Shown here in pieces: positions 9,791-23,300 of a DNA stretch of 64,000 bases (position 1 is the stretch's first letter; every line of letters starts with the position of its first letter). This stretch comes from Aselliscus stoliczkanus (taxonomy: Eukaryota; Chordata; Mammalia; Chiroptera; Hipposideridae): NCBI GenBank assembly GCA_033961575.1, contig CM066727.1, positions 115,866,434 through 115,930,433 of the forward strand, given 5' to 3'. The notes under the pieces were generated by a model, which was not told where the DNA came from, did not search any database, and saw nothing but the letters and a program-made list of their open reading frames with translations. The position numbers were made by a program, and so were the translations under genes.

Positions 9791-12289
9791 CAAGCAGGCT
9801 GTTCCTTTGTGGTGTGTTTGTTCATCAGTCATGACTGACTTCATGTCGTGGTTGGTGTGAGGGATCAGAGGGGTCAGGCACCAGTCCTGTCCTTTGTCCA
9901 AGATTCACGCCACAGTCAGAACCTCATCTCCCCTCTCAGACCCAGGTTCCCGATCTGGGAGTGTGTCGGGGGGCGTCCTCTCTGTGAGTGACTGAGGAAT
10001 CCTAACACTCCCTGTGCCTGGTGACCTGAGGCAGGTTTGGTCAGGGGCCAGCCCAAGTGGGCCAAGTGCTCTGTGGGAGAGGCCAGCTCCCACCTGCATG
10101 CTTGTCGCTGTCACCTGCCACCAGTCTTGTGGGCCAGGCCCATAGTGGGCTGGGGGCGGGGCAGGTAGCGAGTTCTCACGGCTTTCTGTGGCGATAGGGG
10201 CTGTCAGTCCCTCTGATGTTCCTGGGGCTCATTTAATGTCTTCTAGGAGTGGGAACCTTGCGATGTGACTTGCCCAGGCTACACTCTTAGGTGGCTCTGA
10301 GATGGCCTCAGGTGGGCACAGAAACACCAAGTCAGTATGAGATGGTCAGCGGGGAAGGAAGGAGGGACCGAAAACCAGGGGAGCCACTGATTGTGCCACC
10401 TCACCCCAGGAGAAGCCCCCCAGCTTCCTTGGTTTGGGTCCTGGTTTGTGTGTTTTCCTCGGCTGCCATAGTCGCAGTGACAAGCTCAGATGTCATCCTG
10501 CCCTGGGCCATTGCTCTACCTCATATACCAGGCCAGGGGACTGGAGGCGAGAATGAAGGGCCAATGTGCAGCGTGGGTGCAGTGGTAGCAGGAGGGGCAT
10601 CTCTAAACCTCAACACGAGTGGGTGTGGCTCCCCACCTCCTCCCCAGGGGAGACGCCAGCGTGGCCTGGCATTGTCCCAGAGCGGCATCCTTTGGGGGCC
10701 CACCGTGCAGCTGTTGTTCCCAAAGCCTCCAAGGATTTGCTGAGGATTGAGTCTGAGGTGGCCCTGAGGGCGTCCACAAGGAGGTTTACCAGAGGAGGCC
10801 CGGCGGCTGTGGCATCAGGAGTTGTCATGGTTGAGGGACCGGTGAGTCTCCATCTTTCTCTGAGGACCAACCAAGTCCTAGGAACGTGGGTGGAAGCCAC
10901 TTCCTCTCTGCCTGTTCTTGCTCCCACTCCTGTCCTCCAGCCTGAGGACAGACACACCTGGGGCCCTGTGCTGTTTGCTTCTGTGACATCCATTGGCCCC
11001 CAAGGCACTGGGATGCACTAACTGTTAACTGTTACCACTGGACTCATCAGATGAACTAAGCTGTGAAAGACAGGCCACCCTGGCTGGGCAGGAGAGGAGA
11101 TATCCATGTGAGGACAGAGCTAGGCATATTTTTTCCCTGGGAACTTCTAATGACTAGGCTAGGGCCTTTTGGAATGGGTCCTGGACTCTACAGTCCATGG
11201 GATGGGGTGGCTGAGATGACCCTGAGGGCCCCTCCCTTGCTTCCCCATTCTTGTGAGAGGTGGTGGAAGAGCTGCCTCCCAGTGGCACTCAGCAAAGGGC
11301 AAGCAAGAAAGGATGGTTTGCGAGCTACCGCAGAACAGGCTTGGTGTAGGTACAAGAACTCCCTCAGAACAGCCCATCCAGGGCTTACAGAGACAAGGCA
11401 CTTATCACTAAGACGCCCTGAATACTAACTGTGCCAAGCAGCTCGAATACAGTGGTGAGCAGCCCAGACCCAATCCCTGTGCTCACAGATGGGGCCATGG
11501 AGGAGTAAATGGGATTGCAGCTCAGTGCTGTGACAGCAACGTCACTGGGTGGGAGAGGCACTGACCCCAACTCAGGGAGGGCCAGGCCTCCTGGGGAAGT
11601 GATGCTGAAGCTGAGAGCTGCAGACAGGAGGAGTTAGCCTAGCAAGGAGTGGAAGGAGCTATGTCCTGTGGAGGTCATTGGGGCTGGCACGCAGAGATGA
11701 AGGGGTGTCTGGAGAGAGCGGTGGCAGATGACAAGTTGGTCATCTTGGGAGCTGCTGAGAGGCTGAAGCCCAGTGTGATGGCTCAGATCCACCCGTGAGA
11801 ACCATCCCTCTGGCTGTGGAGGGGAGAATGGTTAGAGGCGACAGGGCGGGTGCAGGGACATCAAGGAGAGACTGCTCCAGTATGTACGCGAGAGATGATG
11901 GAGCCCACAGGGAAGCGCCAGTGGGATGGGGAAAAAAGAGAAAACAAAAGCAAAACCAGAGTGGAGAGACACACAGAACTGACAAACTTGGGTGACTACT
12001 TAGACTTACTGTGGGGAAAGGAGCATTCTGGCTGTTCACGTGGCATGACGTGCCTCACCCTGGACAGGTGGCTAATTGTTTCGCACCAAATGGAGGATGA
12101 CTGGGCTCAGTGCTCAGGGGCAGGAGACAGGCAGAGACCAGCGTGGGGTAACTATCTCTCTCCTTTGGTCTGTATTGAGCATCATGGCTTGCAAAATGCC
12201 TTTGTAGACATTATCTAGGTTTCTCCCGACCACAGCTATGTTATCAGCTGTCGGTGTGCCTGGACTTTCACCGTTAGAGATATCCCAGG

Positions 12290-12465
12290 TCTGGATGGGA
12301 AGAGCACTGGTTTGGGAGTTGGAGGGCCTGGGTAAATTTCCACCCTGCAGCTGGTGTCCACGTGAGCCTTGTCAGTCATTGAACTTGGTTTTGTCATCTG
12401 CAAAATGAGGGTAATACCTATTTTACAGACTTGCTGTGAGGATTACCTAAAAGCATGTATGTAAG
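12290..12465 (+). repeat. MIR SINE
   Basis: The order 'gggaagagcactggtttggg', 'ggagggcctgggta', 'cagtcattgaac', 'catctgcaaaatgagggtaa' and 'cttgctgtgaggatt' matches the MIR consensus in forward orientation. Confidence 0.8.
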
Positions 12466-13723
12466 GACAACCAGCTTGTTCCTGGACCAGGCTAGGTGCT
12501 TGGCAAGAAAGTGGTCAAATCTGGGTTCTCAGGGGTGTCCAAGGAAGAACATTCTTCCTGGCTGAAAGCCGGGTTACAGGGGAGTGATCTGGAAGGGGGA
12601 GGTGTTGTGTCTGGGGAGTGCGCTGTCAAAAGGAGATGTGTGGGCGGGCTCGGTGGGCAAGCTCCTCCCATGCCTCGATTGTGCTCAGTTATCCAGGGAA
12701 GCAAGAGGGGAGTCAGGTTTAATGAATGTCATTTGGGGCACAAAAATATTGGCATTGCAATGGTTCCTTCTTACAGCATTCATTCAAGATTGGGAGGCTA
12801 TTGATTTAGCTGTCTCATTTTGCTGGGTTTAATGACAGCAGTGGAGATGGACTATTATTGTGCCTCCTTAACCTAACAAAAAGAAAAGCAACACTCTACA
12901 GGACACACTTGTCAGGCTCTTTGACTGAAGCTGGTTTCCCTTCTGGGGTCCTAGAGACTGCCAGGTAGTGGAGAGCTGCTGGGACCCCCCTGGGGCGCTG
13001 CCCAGGTCCCCCAGGTGTCCGTTTATGCAGAGGAGAGCAGGTATAGCATGGCCACGTCATGCTCTGTGGCTGGGTCTGGAGCTAGAGCCTGTTGCCTGAG
13101 ATTTTTCCAATGGCAGCTGCAGAGTTCTGGGACCTAGCCGCGCCCATCATCCAGGGCAGGGCCGAAGCAACCTGTGGGCAAGGTGAGCCCATGTACTGTC
13201 ACTTAACGGCATCAGGAAGCTCCTTGCCCTTTGCCCCCCTCCTCCCACTCTAACTCTCCCCTACTGAATTCCTGCAGTCCTAATATAGTCTCAACATATT
13301 TCTTTTCCTCTGTCAAGAGACCTGTTTGGCAACTCAGGGAAAGCATATTGAATTTGATTTCTGGCCCCCAACTTGAGGTCCTCTCAGCCCCAAGTAGGGC
13401 TCCATGAGCTACTTAGATGTTTGGAAAGTCTGGTGGAAACTGTCCATGACCTCTTCACAGAGTGCCCAGGCTAACGGGACATCAACCCTGTCAGCTGTGG
13501 CTGGCCTGGCTCTGTCCTCAGTGCAGTGACATGGGTTGTACCTGGCTGTGGAAAGGGTCAGATTCAAGCTTTCCTCACTGCCCTGTTCACTGCTGGTCTG
13601 AGCTAAAGGATCCCACTGGACCCCTGCAGTGCCCTCTCCTTCCTGCTCTGTCACTGCCAGACAGGGGTCCAGCCAGCGAAGGAAGCAGGAGAAGGGAACC
13701 AGGGGGTTCTCATGGATGTTTTT

Positions 13724-14141
13724 TTTTTTTTTTTTAAGATTTTATTGGGGAATTGGGGGAGGGGAACAGCGTTGGGGAATCGGGGAAGGGGAACAGACAA
13801 GTTGCTGTCTTTTTGTTCTTCAGTCTAGTTGTGGAGGACGTTGTCTTCCCAGATGAGGCAGATCCATCACCGGCCTCTGGATGGTCGCTCACCGCGGCTA
13901 TTGGCAGCTCACACTGGCTGCTGGCCACTCACTGGCTGCCGGCTACTCACTGTAGCCTATGGCAGCCCCCTGCAGCAGGGGCTGCAGCTATGCCGTCCCG
14001 GGGACTCACAGCAACCCAGCTCCAGGTGGAGCTGTTGTTAGCTGTAGAGGGCAGTGTCACTGGCCCTCATATGTGGGATCCGAACCAGGGCCGCTGGCAT
14101 CCCAAACCAGCTCAACCAATGCGCCACGCCACTCGGCGGCC
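13724..14141 (-). mobile_element. tRNA-headed SINE, copy 1 (15 bp target duplication)
   Basis: On the plus strand it reads tail to head: T run, gattttattgggg, C/G-rich body, then the tRNA-like head with the B-box complement 'ggatccgaacc' (14077-14087). Perfect direct repeats CTCATGGATGTTTTT flank it at 709-723 and 142-156 of the 13 and 14 kb blocks (13709-13723, 14142-14156). The clean duplication and similarity to four other copies here indicate a fairly recent family. Confidence 0.92.
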
Positions 14142-15699
14142 CTCATGGATGTTTTTAAGAAGACAGTAGGTGGAATGACCTTGGCTTCTGGCCCTGCGTC
14201 TCCCCCACCCACTGGCAGCCTCTGTATTCTCAGTGAGGAACAGGGAGTGGGAGCCAGAGTCCCACCCAACTTGCCGCACCTCACCCTGCTGCAGCAGGAG
14301 GCATCAGCACCTGCTGGGAAGTAGTGGCAGCTGACAGGCTGGTGGCAGCCAGTGGGGACAGCTTCAGTGGTGGCTTCCACTGCCCGGCCCCTGACTAGGC
14401 CCCCATGGGCAGCAGGGGCCATTTAGACGGCAAGGGCAGCCACCCACGGCACTGCCCTTGTGCGGCAGGAAGGGGCCTGGAGGGATGCTTGTCCCTCCTT
14501 GAGCATGCGGTGTGCTTGTGCGTACACACGCACTCACACTCACACTCAGCGATGGTGGAGGTGAACAGACATCAGAGCCCAGTCAGATAGATGACCGCGG
14601 ACGTGCCCCAGACTGAGTCATCCCATCTGAGCTCCAAGCATCGGGGACTGCCACGGTGATTGTGCACTGAATGAGCTTGACCAAACAGGAGGGAGAAACA
14701 GGGAGGGGCCAGGGGCTGTAGATCCCCTGCAAGGTGAGCGCCACCTGGGTGGACGCCTCTGGATTTGCTTACACAGCAAGGAATCACGCCCCCTTCAGGT
14801 TCACACCAGATGGTGGCTCCCAGCCTGCCGCCCAAACCCCACCCCACCCCAGGTCCCTCTGTCTTGGGATCCCCCGAGTCCAGCTTAGCTTACCCAGGTA
14901 CTCTTCAGGCCCCCTGGAGTACCTCACCAGAAGACCCACCTCACCTCAAGCACATTTTCTAGACAGAATAGCGAATGAAATAGAATGAGTGCTTTATGTC
15001 ATAAAAGGCAAAGCATTTACTTCCTTTTTAGCTCCTCACTTGACAACCTGGTGCCCTCAGCTCCTCTGAATCCTAAGACTGAAGTCTTTTTGCATTGGGA
15101 TGAAAAAGTGCCTCACTCTGGTTTGAGGATGAGGACAAATCAGTGCTCCAGGTGGGGAGACACTAGCACTAGGTGGGAGATGGTTTGGGGGTCCAAGGAG
15201 CAGTAGGGGGTGTGTCTCAGCTCGAAACGCTTGGCTGGGACCAGATGCCAGAGGGGCCCCTCGCTCCTGACCTCTCCCCACACCCTGCATCGGCTGCAGG
15301 CAGCCAGGGTGATGCCCACAGCAGGATGAGCGAACCACAGGCTCATTAACAGAGGCAGGCTGGGCATCACGGTCAGTGGAGTGGCAATGCTGGCTGATCA
15401 GGGGCAGAGAGCTTTAAGAGGAACACAACTCAAGCACGCTTATTTGAGCCTGACTCTCACTTAGCCCAGAGCTAATGACCCTCGTAGGCAGGTGAGGTCA
15501 GTGCAAACAATAAACGTGGGTGTTGAGAGAGGAAGGGCAAGCAAGACCCTGATCAGTGGGTTCCTAACAGCGCCCCCCTCTTCTCCCTCCCCCCCAAGAC
15601 TAGAACCCGCTTCAGCCTGTAGAGTGGGTCACAGACACCTGATGAACTGATGGCTTGGGATTTCTCTGCAGAGGAGGAAAAACAGCAACAGAGGGCAGT

Positions 15700-18604
15700 T
15701 CTGGATAGAGTTCCTTTATTATCATGCCCGCTAGCATATGCAGCTGGGCTTACGCTGTGGCCAGCTAAGGAGGCGGGCGTGTTAACAACTAGGGCAACTT
15801 CTCCGTGCGCAGTAGGTTAAGGCAACTTCTCTGTTTCTAGAATATTGTGACAACCCATGTCCACGGGCCAGCTGGTTCCGGGAGCCCATCTGGCCTCACT
15901 AATATTGGGCTGCCTGGAAACACTTGTGGCACTTGCTCTGGGCGTCTCTGGTGTGTAAGCAGAAGGGGGAGAGGCACGCGGGAGGCTGAAGGAGGGAGGA
16001 CAGGGCTGCGCATTGGCTGAAAGAGAAGATGGGGCACCAAGAATGGAGCGGGGGTCTCCCAAGGTACACAGAAGATGGTGGCAAAACGGGGCTGGACCGT
16101 AATCCTGTCCCCTCCCGGGAAGAGTGCACAGGCACCAGGTGTCCCAGCCAAGGTCACAGACCCACTCAGGGCACCCCACTTTGAATCCCACTCAGAGGGC
16201 AGGCAGGAGCTGCAAGAACGCACAGCAGGAGAGGCACTTTCGTGGCTGGCTGTGAACTGCCTGCTGGCACTGCTGCAGCCCTTGGACCGCCCCCTAGGGG
16301 AAGCTGCCACATCCTAGACCTTTGTTTCCTCTAACCTTGTCTCATCGAACAGACTGTATGCATGGACGAGGGGTGCACAATTTTAGGAGCTCTGGGCTGT
16401 TTCTCCCGCTCTGCAGCCTGCACCGGTCATCCTCTTGTAGCAGTCTGGACAGAACGATGCCCAGAGCAGGTCATCCTGCCCTCTGCTATTCAGGCCTAAC
16501 TCAAAACAGGGGCTGTGGCAGACAAGTCGGGTTCTCCTGTGCCTCTCCTAGTGATAAAGCTGAGCAAGTAAGTGATAACCTCCGGTTGCCCCCGTCCCCA
16601 TCGCTGTAGACCTGGCTGACTCAGTGATGAATGAGGGCCCTGCTATGGGCAGACATGTCCAGCCCACAGCACCCCCCTGCCCACTGCCGCCGCCCTGGGG
16701 CGCCTCAGCAGGAAGGGCATGGCTCTCTCTTTCTGGGCCCTCCCTTGGTGAGCCTTGTCAGTCTGATGTCTAGCTCTGCACAGAGCTTAGGGGTTATGAT
16801 CATTTTTGATTTATCTGCACAAATCCTGGAAGTTAGAAGGCAGAAAAGACGATCACACCACTGTTTCTTTAGTCCTCCATGCAGTCTGGGATGGCTGGGA
16901 AAGCTGGTCTCCCTTTTAATGCATTTGCAGCGGCCACCCCAAGGCTCTCTGGGTGCAGGAACTATGCCAGCTGGCGTTCCCATAGCCTCTGGGGAGTCCC
17001 CAAGGCAGGGTGGGCAATCTCCCCTCTGTGCACGGGGCAATCCCTGCTCTGAGGGTGTGCAGTTTCTGTGCAGTTGAGGGCTATGTTGGGGACAGCAGTG
17101 ACCTCTATGGGAGAGGGAATGCCCTTCACCCAGGACTGACCCAGGTCAGCCAGAGCTGAGCTCATCAGACTGGGGACTGGGATGAGCAGGGAGATAAGGG
17201 AGGACCTTTCTTAGCCTCAGTCTTGGCATAACAAGGGGCCTCCTTAATGGGTGGGACATAAGAGGGTCCCCAGGATGGGAGTGCAGGACCAGGCAGGTGT
17301 AGAAGCCAGTGTGAGGTTCTCTTGTTAGAGCTGCCCACTTGTCACAGCCATTTTTTTGGAGGGTGGGGAGTCTTAGGAGTTGACACCTGTTCTTTGGAAA
17401 ACTGCCAGCATCTACACTCTGCATTTCCTAGGATTCGCTTTCTGTTCTCCCTCAGTATTTGAGACATTTCTTCCTGAAAATTCCCTGCCTGATACAGAGA
17501 TGCGAGAAAGAACTGAAGGAAGGGAATGTATTCACTCTGGGAAGCAGGGAGAGGCCCTGGGAGGCTACATGGTGGTGGCGTCTGGTCAGGGAGTGTGGGT
17601 CCAGGAGAGAGCACCCCGCTACTTGGAACTCCACTTTCTCAGTGTCTCCAACTTCGCAGGGTCTGCGGTTTGGTCTAATCAGAAGGAGTTTTACACACAC
17701 CCACTTTAAGAGCTGAAGATGGTTTTAAAACCCTCGCATTCCTAAGAATCAGGCCAGGAGACCTATCTAGGAGACTCTGAGGGGCAGATTATTGGAGGCT
17801 GAGGCTTGGACCCGTGTCTCCCAGGGGTCCCTGTCCTGGGGAAGGTCTGCAGTGGGTGCAGGTCCTGGTGCAGCAGGTCCTGGTGCAGTCAGCGCCCCCC
17901 ATCTTGGCGTCTCATGTCTCATTCTTACGTGCTCCAGGCCTACCACTGCCCAACCCTCACTGCTGCCTGCCTCACCTCAGCCCTCTCCACTCCCAGGCCC
18001 TACAGGAAGGAACCAGTCCATCAGGACACTCCTTTCCTGGTGAGTGGGCATTGGGGGTGGGCAGATAGAAGGGCTGAGTCTTCTGGGGGCAGAGATAACC
18101 TTAGCTGTCCCACCCCAATACAGTTCCGGGAGGGGAGGGCAAAGCACTCACAGCCTATGGCAGAGGCACAAGGAGGGCTCAGCGCCGGTGGGGGTCACAC
18201 TGAATGCAGGAGTCCCAGAGGGTCAAGGTTTGTAGCCCCTCGCTCTAGGTTCAGGAGCTGGGAGGGAGCACAGAGCCCAGCTCTCTCTTACCCTCCTGTG
18301 GTCCGCAGGAGGCCGGTGTCTGGTTAGAGGCTCTGGCTATTGTACCCCCAAAGAGTTGGTCCTCAGCCCAGAGATGTGGGCAGTGAACACTCAAACAGGA
18401 GGGAGGGACCAAGGGTCCCCGACCAGGGTGAGAACCGCAGGAGCCATGGTCTTGGCCACTTGGTGGGTTGGAAGGGGGCTGGCACAGGTGACAGGGACTT
18501 CCTGGGAGTTCCTAGGTGAGCTGGTGCTGACTCCGCAGGCCGGGCAGATGGGATTTGGGCGCCTGTCCTTGTAAGGGGCAGTCAGAGGGGGACACGGTTG
18601 GCCA
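15700..18604 (-). other. TSPAN11: TSPAN11 3' untranslated region (inferred extent)
   Basis: This is the sequence between the TSPAN11 TAA (18607-18605) and the first good minus-strand AATAAA at 15720. It is unique and moderately GC-rich, without recognised genes or young repeats. A long 3' UTR is normal for tetraspanin genes, but an earlier cleavage site cannot be excluded. Confidence 0.6.
15715..15720 (-). promoter_or_regulatory. TSPAN11: TSPAN11 polyadenylation signal AATAAA (minus strand)
   Basis: Plus-strand tttatt reads AATAAA on the minus strand, about 2.9 kb after the TSPAN11 stop. A T-rich minus-strand stretch (TTGCTGTTTTTCC, near 15679-15691) follows as a plausible downstream element. 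It is assigned by position; no transcript evidence is available here. Confidence 0.6.
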
Positions 18605-18664
18605 TTAGTGAAAATGAAGCTGGAGCCTCCGGTGCAAGCAGCAGGTGAGAACCATTCCGCAGGT
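18605..18664 (-). CDS. TSPAN11: TSPAN11 terminal coding exon
   Basis: Nineteen codons plus [22 protein letters not shown], following acceptor cctggcag. The core [10 protein letters not shown] is as expected for this family, but the last residues differ from the RHFY ending I remember for human TSPAN11. The total of 253 codons depends on this exon and fits exactly. Confidence 0.92.
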   Translation of the reverse strand, partial: TCGMVLTCCLHRRLQLHFH

Positions 18665-20280
18665 CTGCCAGGTGGAGAGAGCAGAGGGGCAGAGAGATCA
18701 GGGCCCCCGCGGGCTGCAGGCGGGCAGCGCCCCGCAGTGGGGCTTCTCACACTGAGCATACATCTGGGGACCTGATAAAGGGCTGACTCCCACTCAGGAG
18801 GCCTGGGAGGGGCCCGAGAGTCTGCAGTCCTAACAAGCTCCCGGCGATGCTGGGGTGGAGGGAGGAACGCTGTTTGGGAACTACTATCCAAGAGCAGAAT
18901 TTCTCACACTTTAATGGGCACGAATCACCTGGAGGCCTCGTTATAGGGCAGCTTACACTTCTGTGGGCCTGGGTGGGGGCTGAGAGTGCATTGCTGAGAA
19001 GCTCCCAGACAGTGCTGCTGCCTGTGGCCCAGAGCCTCTCCAGAGATGGCCCGATTGCTGCCTGAGCAGCCCTTCTCTAGGAGAGAGTCTGTACCCTGCT
19101 CGGACTCTAGAGCCAAACCAAGGGCCACAGTGGACTCTTTGGCTGATGTACAGGAGCCACTGGGGAAACTGAGGCTTGGGAGGAGCACCCAGAGCTGTCA
19201 CCAGCTCATCCTATAAAGCAGCTTGGAACTCAGCACCAAACCAGGCCCTAGGAGCCTGCGCGACAGCCTCTCGGTCGTGTCCGCTACCTGCCCCTGAGGG
19301 GGCAGAGCACCCTGCCCAGGGCAGGACGGGGCTGGGAAGCCACTTCTTCCTGGTCTCACTTTCCTGTCTCTGGAATGCAGAGGCCTTTATTCCCAGGCTC
19401 TGCTCTTCATTTTCCCCTCTACTTCCTCCTCTTCCTCTCCTCCTCCCAGCCCAGGATTCCTCCAGGACAGGACAAAGATGTGGCAGACCAAGGTGGCCCC
19501 CGCCTGTGATCCCGCTCCTGATGATGATGCCCCTGGACCCCAACTCCCTGCCTCTGCTGGACAGGAGTCACTGCCAGGGCAGCCCCATACCCGTCCCGTG
19601 GACATGGGCAAAGCTATATGTCCCCAAATATAGGAACAATGGCCCATCATCCCCAAACTTCCCAATAGCTGCTGCTGACAAATGGGAGTAGGACCGACTG
19701 GTGAAGACAGCCTACGGGCTGGTGAGCTCTCGGTTCCTGGGGAGGCAAGGCACTTAGGGACGCTCGTCTCACCTTTTCCCTCCCTCCCTCCCTCCCTCCT
19801 CCCATCCCCATGTGGGAGGACAGTGGAGCCCCAGGAACACAGTTTTCAGCCTTCAGACTTGGTGCTGAGAGTAGTGCTAAGGGGACTCAGAGCCACAGGC
19901 TGAAAAAAAGGAGGCTTAAGAGGTTACCTTGTCTCCCACTGGCTTTAAGCAGGCGGCTGTCACAGCCATTCCACCCAGGGGTCATATGGCATGCCCTCTT
20001 CCTCCTCCCTCCCCCCCCCATCCCCGAATGATTTGATGGCCGGTCCTGTGGAGTTCTCTGGATCTTTCTGGTCCTTGCTAAGGGGGAAGCCAGAAGGGAG
20101 CAGGTGGACCAGCACGGACTTGTGGCTGCATCTGCTACAGTGCACATCTCATGCCAGGGGAGGACGGAGGGCTGAGCTCCCGGGCACGCATGCTTTCGTA
20201 TGAGATGTATGTTCCTAGGGTGCCTCCCAGGGAAGGCACAGTGAGGGTAAAGTTGTGCTGGCCAGAATCCCATCAGTGCA

Positions 20281-20321
<41 letters not shown>

Positions 20322-23300
20322 CACCCTGATGCATGCAGTGCAGAGGGGTAATGGAAGCACTCATTGGCATGGGCACATGCACACACACACACGTGTACAC
20401 ACATGTGTGCATGCACACAAGTGCGTGCACACACACATGCGCGTGCACACACGTGTGCACACAGACGTGCACACATACCATCCAGGTTCATGCAGAAGGG
20501 CAATGGACGCTTACTATCAGATCCCCAAGGGAGCAGTAGTGTCTCCTTCCTGACAGAGGAAGTGGAGAAATCAGGGCAGACACTCGAGAAGTCAGCACTG
20601 GGGTAAGCAGAGAAAACACACAAGTTGACCACAGGAGTGGGAGATGGCAGATGAGGGGTCTGGACAGGCTGCCTGTGCCCAGCCTACATGGGACATGGGG
20701 TCCCCTTTGGAGAGCCTGCCTGGATGTAGCCCACACATGGGCATTTTCAACAGGGAGGCTGTCATGCTTTCTGCTTCTTTTGAGGTTTGTGAGCAAGCAC
20801 CTGGCTGTCATCAGCAGCACTGAGGAAGGGTGAGGGGCCCCAGGAAGCCACTCCACTATGATCTTTGGTTTCCCTTTTAATGCCTTGCAGTTCCCAACCT
20901 CACCATCTTGTGAGTTTTCTGGGCTCTGTAACATGTTTCTATCCTGCAGTGTGGGAATGTCAGGGTGGTAGTGGGCTAACTGCTACCTGGGGCTATGGGA
21001 CCTCGGGTATAGTTGCATCCCCTCTGAGCCTCAGATCCCTCTCCAATAGGAAAACTTCTGACGTCAAGATTTCCTCCAGTTCCTGGGGACCACAGAAATA
21101 TTATGATACCATCATGACCTTGGGGGTCCTGAACCTTGGGGGTCTTCGAAGTGCCATTGGGGGTGTGTGTGTGGGGGGATGGTGCCTGGTGCCTGCTCCA
21201 GCAGGAGGGTGACTGAGCCTGGGGACAGGCTAGTCTGAGCCCTCTTTCAAGGCTGGTGGCTGACAGGGATTTAGGCACCTTAGTTCCAGCACTGGCCAGA
21301 AGAGGGAGCTGTAACCCGAGGCTTGGCTCCCGCAGGGCCGGCCTCAGAATTGAGGGGAGAAACTGGGCGAGGTGTTGGGGTCCACAGTGCTGGCCAGGAG
21401 AAGCGTTCTCTGAGGGACACCATGAGCAACTCCACAGTGAGCTGGACCAGTGCTGGTCACGGTGGGGGCGTGAGTGGGGGAGGCATCTGTGGGCCTGCAG
21501 GCTCCCCACCCAACAACTTGGATGTTACTCCCACAGGTGTTACTTAGGCTTGGGGCACTGGTAATCCCATTCACTGCCCTTGGCCTCACTGCCCTTGCCT
21601 TCAGCTCCTACAGGTTCTCCAGGCCAGAGAGGTCAGGAAGAAGTAGATGGCAAGTACTGTCTGGGCCTGGTGAGTGTCTGTGCAAGGCGAACTCCCCTGC
21701 AGTAATACCTGCAGTAGAGAGCAGGTTTCCAGAAACCTCAGCTGAGCCAGGAGCTGGGATACAAAGCGGCCCCTTCACCAGACCCCACTGGCAGCTCTCT
21801 GGGGTTCAGTATATGGGGTAGAAGGCCTGCCCTGGGAAGTATAAGGGGAACAATGCTAATGCCACATGGGGCTCCCAGGGCTTGCTCTTGAGTGGAGGTG
21901 AGGGGCAGGCTGGTCTGGCCTGGAACCATCTAGGGCTTTTTGGACACAATATGCCATGTGGAAATGATAAAAATAACAATGGGGACCGTTTAGTGAACAC
22001 CTGCTGTCCGCTTGGCAACGAGTTATGTGATTTACATGTATATTGCTAATCCTCACTAGTCACCAATCTAGGCAAAATGAGCCCCATTTTACATATAAGG
22101 ATGATGGCTCAGAGAGGAAATAAGCAGCCTGTCTCCCTCCAGAGGCTCAGGCCCAGCGGGCTGGGCTGCACTGACGTGGGCCAGCGGCATGGCGGCCTGG
22201 AAGGGGCCCTACCCGGAGGCTCCCCAGGCCAGCTGCCGCGACCACTCCTGTTTCTCTCCATGGCTGTCTGTGTTGGGGGAGGGAGTCTGGGAAAGCAAAG
22301 GATTGGGGGCCAGCAGACCTGGGTGCTGGTTCAGGATGAGACCCTCGGTAAGTCACTTCTCTGGGTCTCTGCTTTTTGATGTGTCACACAGGGAGGATAA
22401 CATTACTCGCCTGGCCTGGGTCTCAGGTTGTGGGGATCCAATGAGAGAAGGTATCTGAAGCCACTCTGAAGGGTACAGGCAGTTTCTGCTTACGGAGGCC
22501 TCCATATGTCCCAGGCGCTGCCGGAGTGGCACCCACCCCTGCACCCTTACCTAGCCCTTGCGAGGCTGGGGAAATGATGCCCATTTGTGGATGAAGTTGA
22601 GGGGCATGGACGTAACTACTCAGGGTCGCACAGGAGCAGAGGCAGGATCGGACCTAGGTCCTCTGACGCCGCAGCCCCTGCTCTCACCCGCCCCGCCCCC
22701 AGGTGGAGCTTATATTATAGTATGGGAGTGGGAGGGGCGGGGAAAGACTGCGCTCCCCTAGGAACTGCTGGGCCAAAGCAGGACGGCCAGGGCACTTACT
22801 CGCTGGATCTGCCCCCGCCCCTTGGGGTGCCCCTCCTGACTCCTCTCCCCCTGACCCTTGACTAGAGTGACCCATGAGAGTAACGCTGACTTCCTGCATG
22901 GTGATTGGGCGAGGCATAAAGCAGTGAACCAGAGCAGAGGGCATGGCTCATGCTCAGAGCAGAGAGCTGGGTGTACACCGGGAGCACATATCCACAGGCG
23001 TGCACACACATGCACATACACGCATGCACAAGCACACCTAAACACACGTGCACACAACCCCCACCACAATGCATGCGGACACACTCATGGCCCCGCACAC
23101 ACCACAGCAGGCTGCACACACACCCACCCACATGTGCACACACAGAGGGTGCATGCACATACCTGAGTCCACACTCATACTCCTCCCAGGTCTCTTCCTT
23201 ACAAGTTCAAGCTGGGCCTCAGGCCCCAGGCATTTTCCTTCCTGTTTCTGGGGAAGACAGTGACCATGGGACTCACCCTTGGCTGCAAACGGAAGGGGAG

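Larger units (their letters stand above)
9790..15690. other. Intergenic gap between the convergent TSPAN9 and TSPAN11 3' ends
   Basis: Only one degraded MIR (about 12290-12465), one tRNA-headed SINE (13724-14141) and otherwise unique, moderately GC-rich sequence are seen. No credible coding frame or RNA gene was recognised. Confidence 0.75.

Noticed and set aside
20215..20632. His/Thr- and Cys/Val-repeat proteins near 20.3 kb and 23.0 kb
   Set aside because: These are translations of CA/TG microsatellites.
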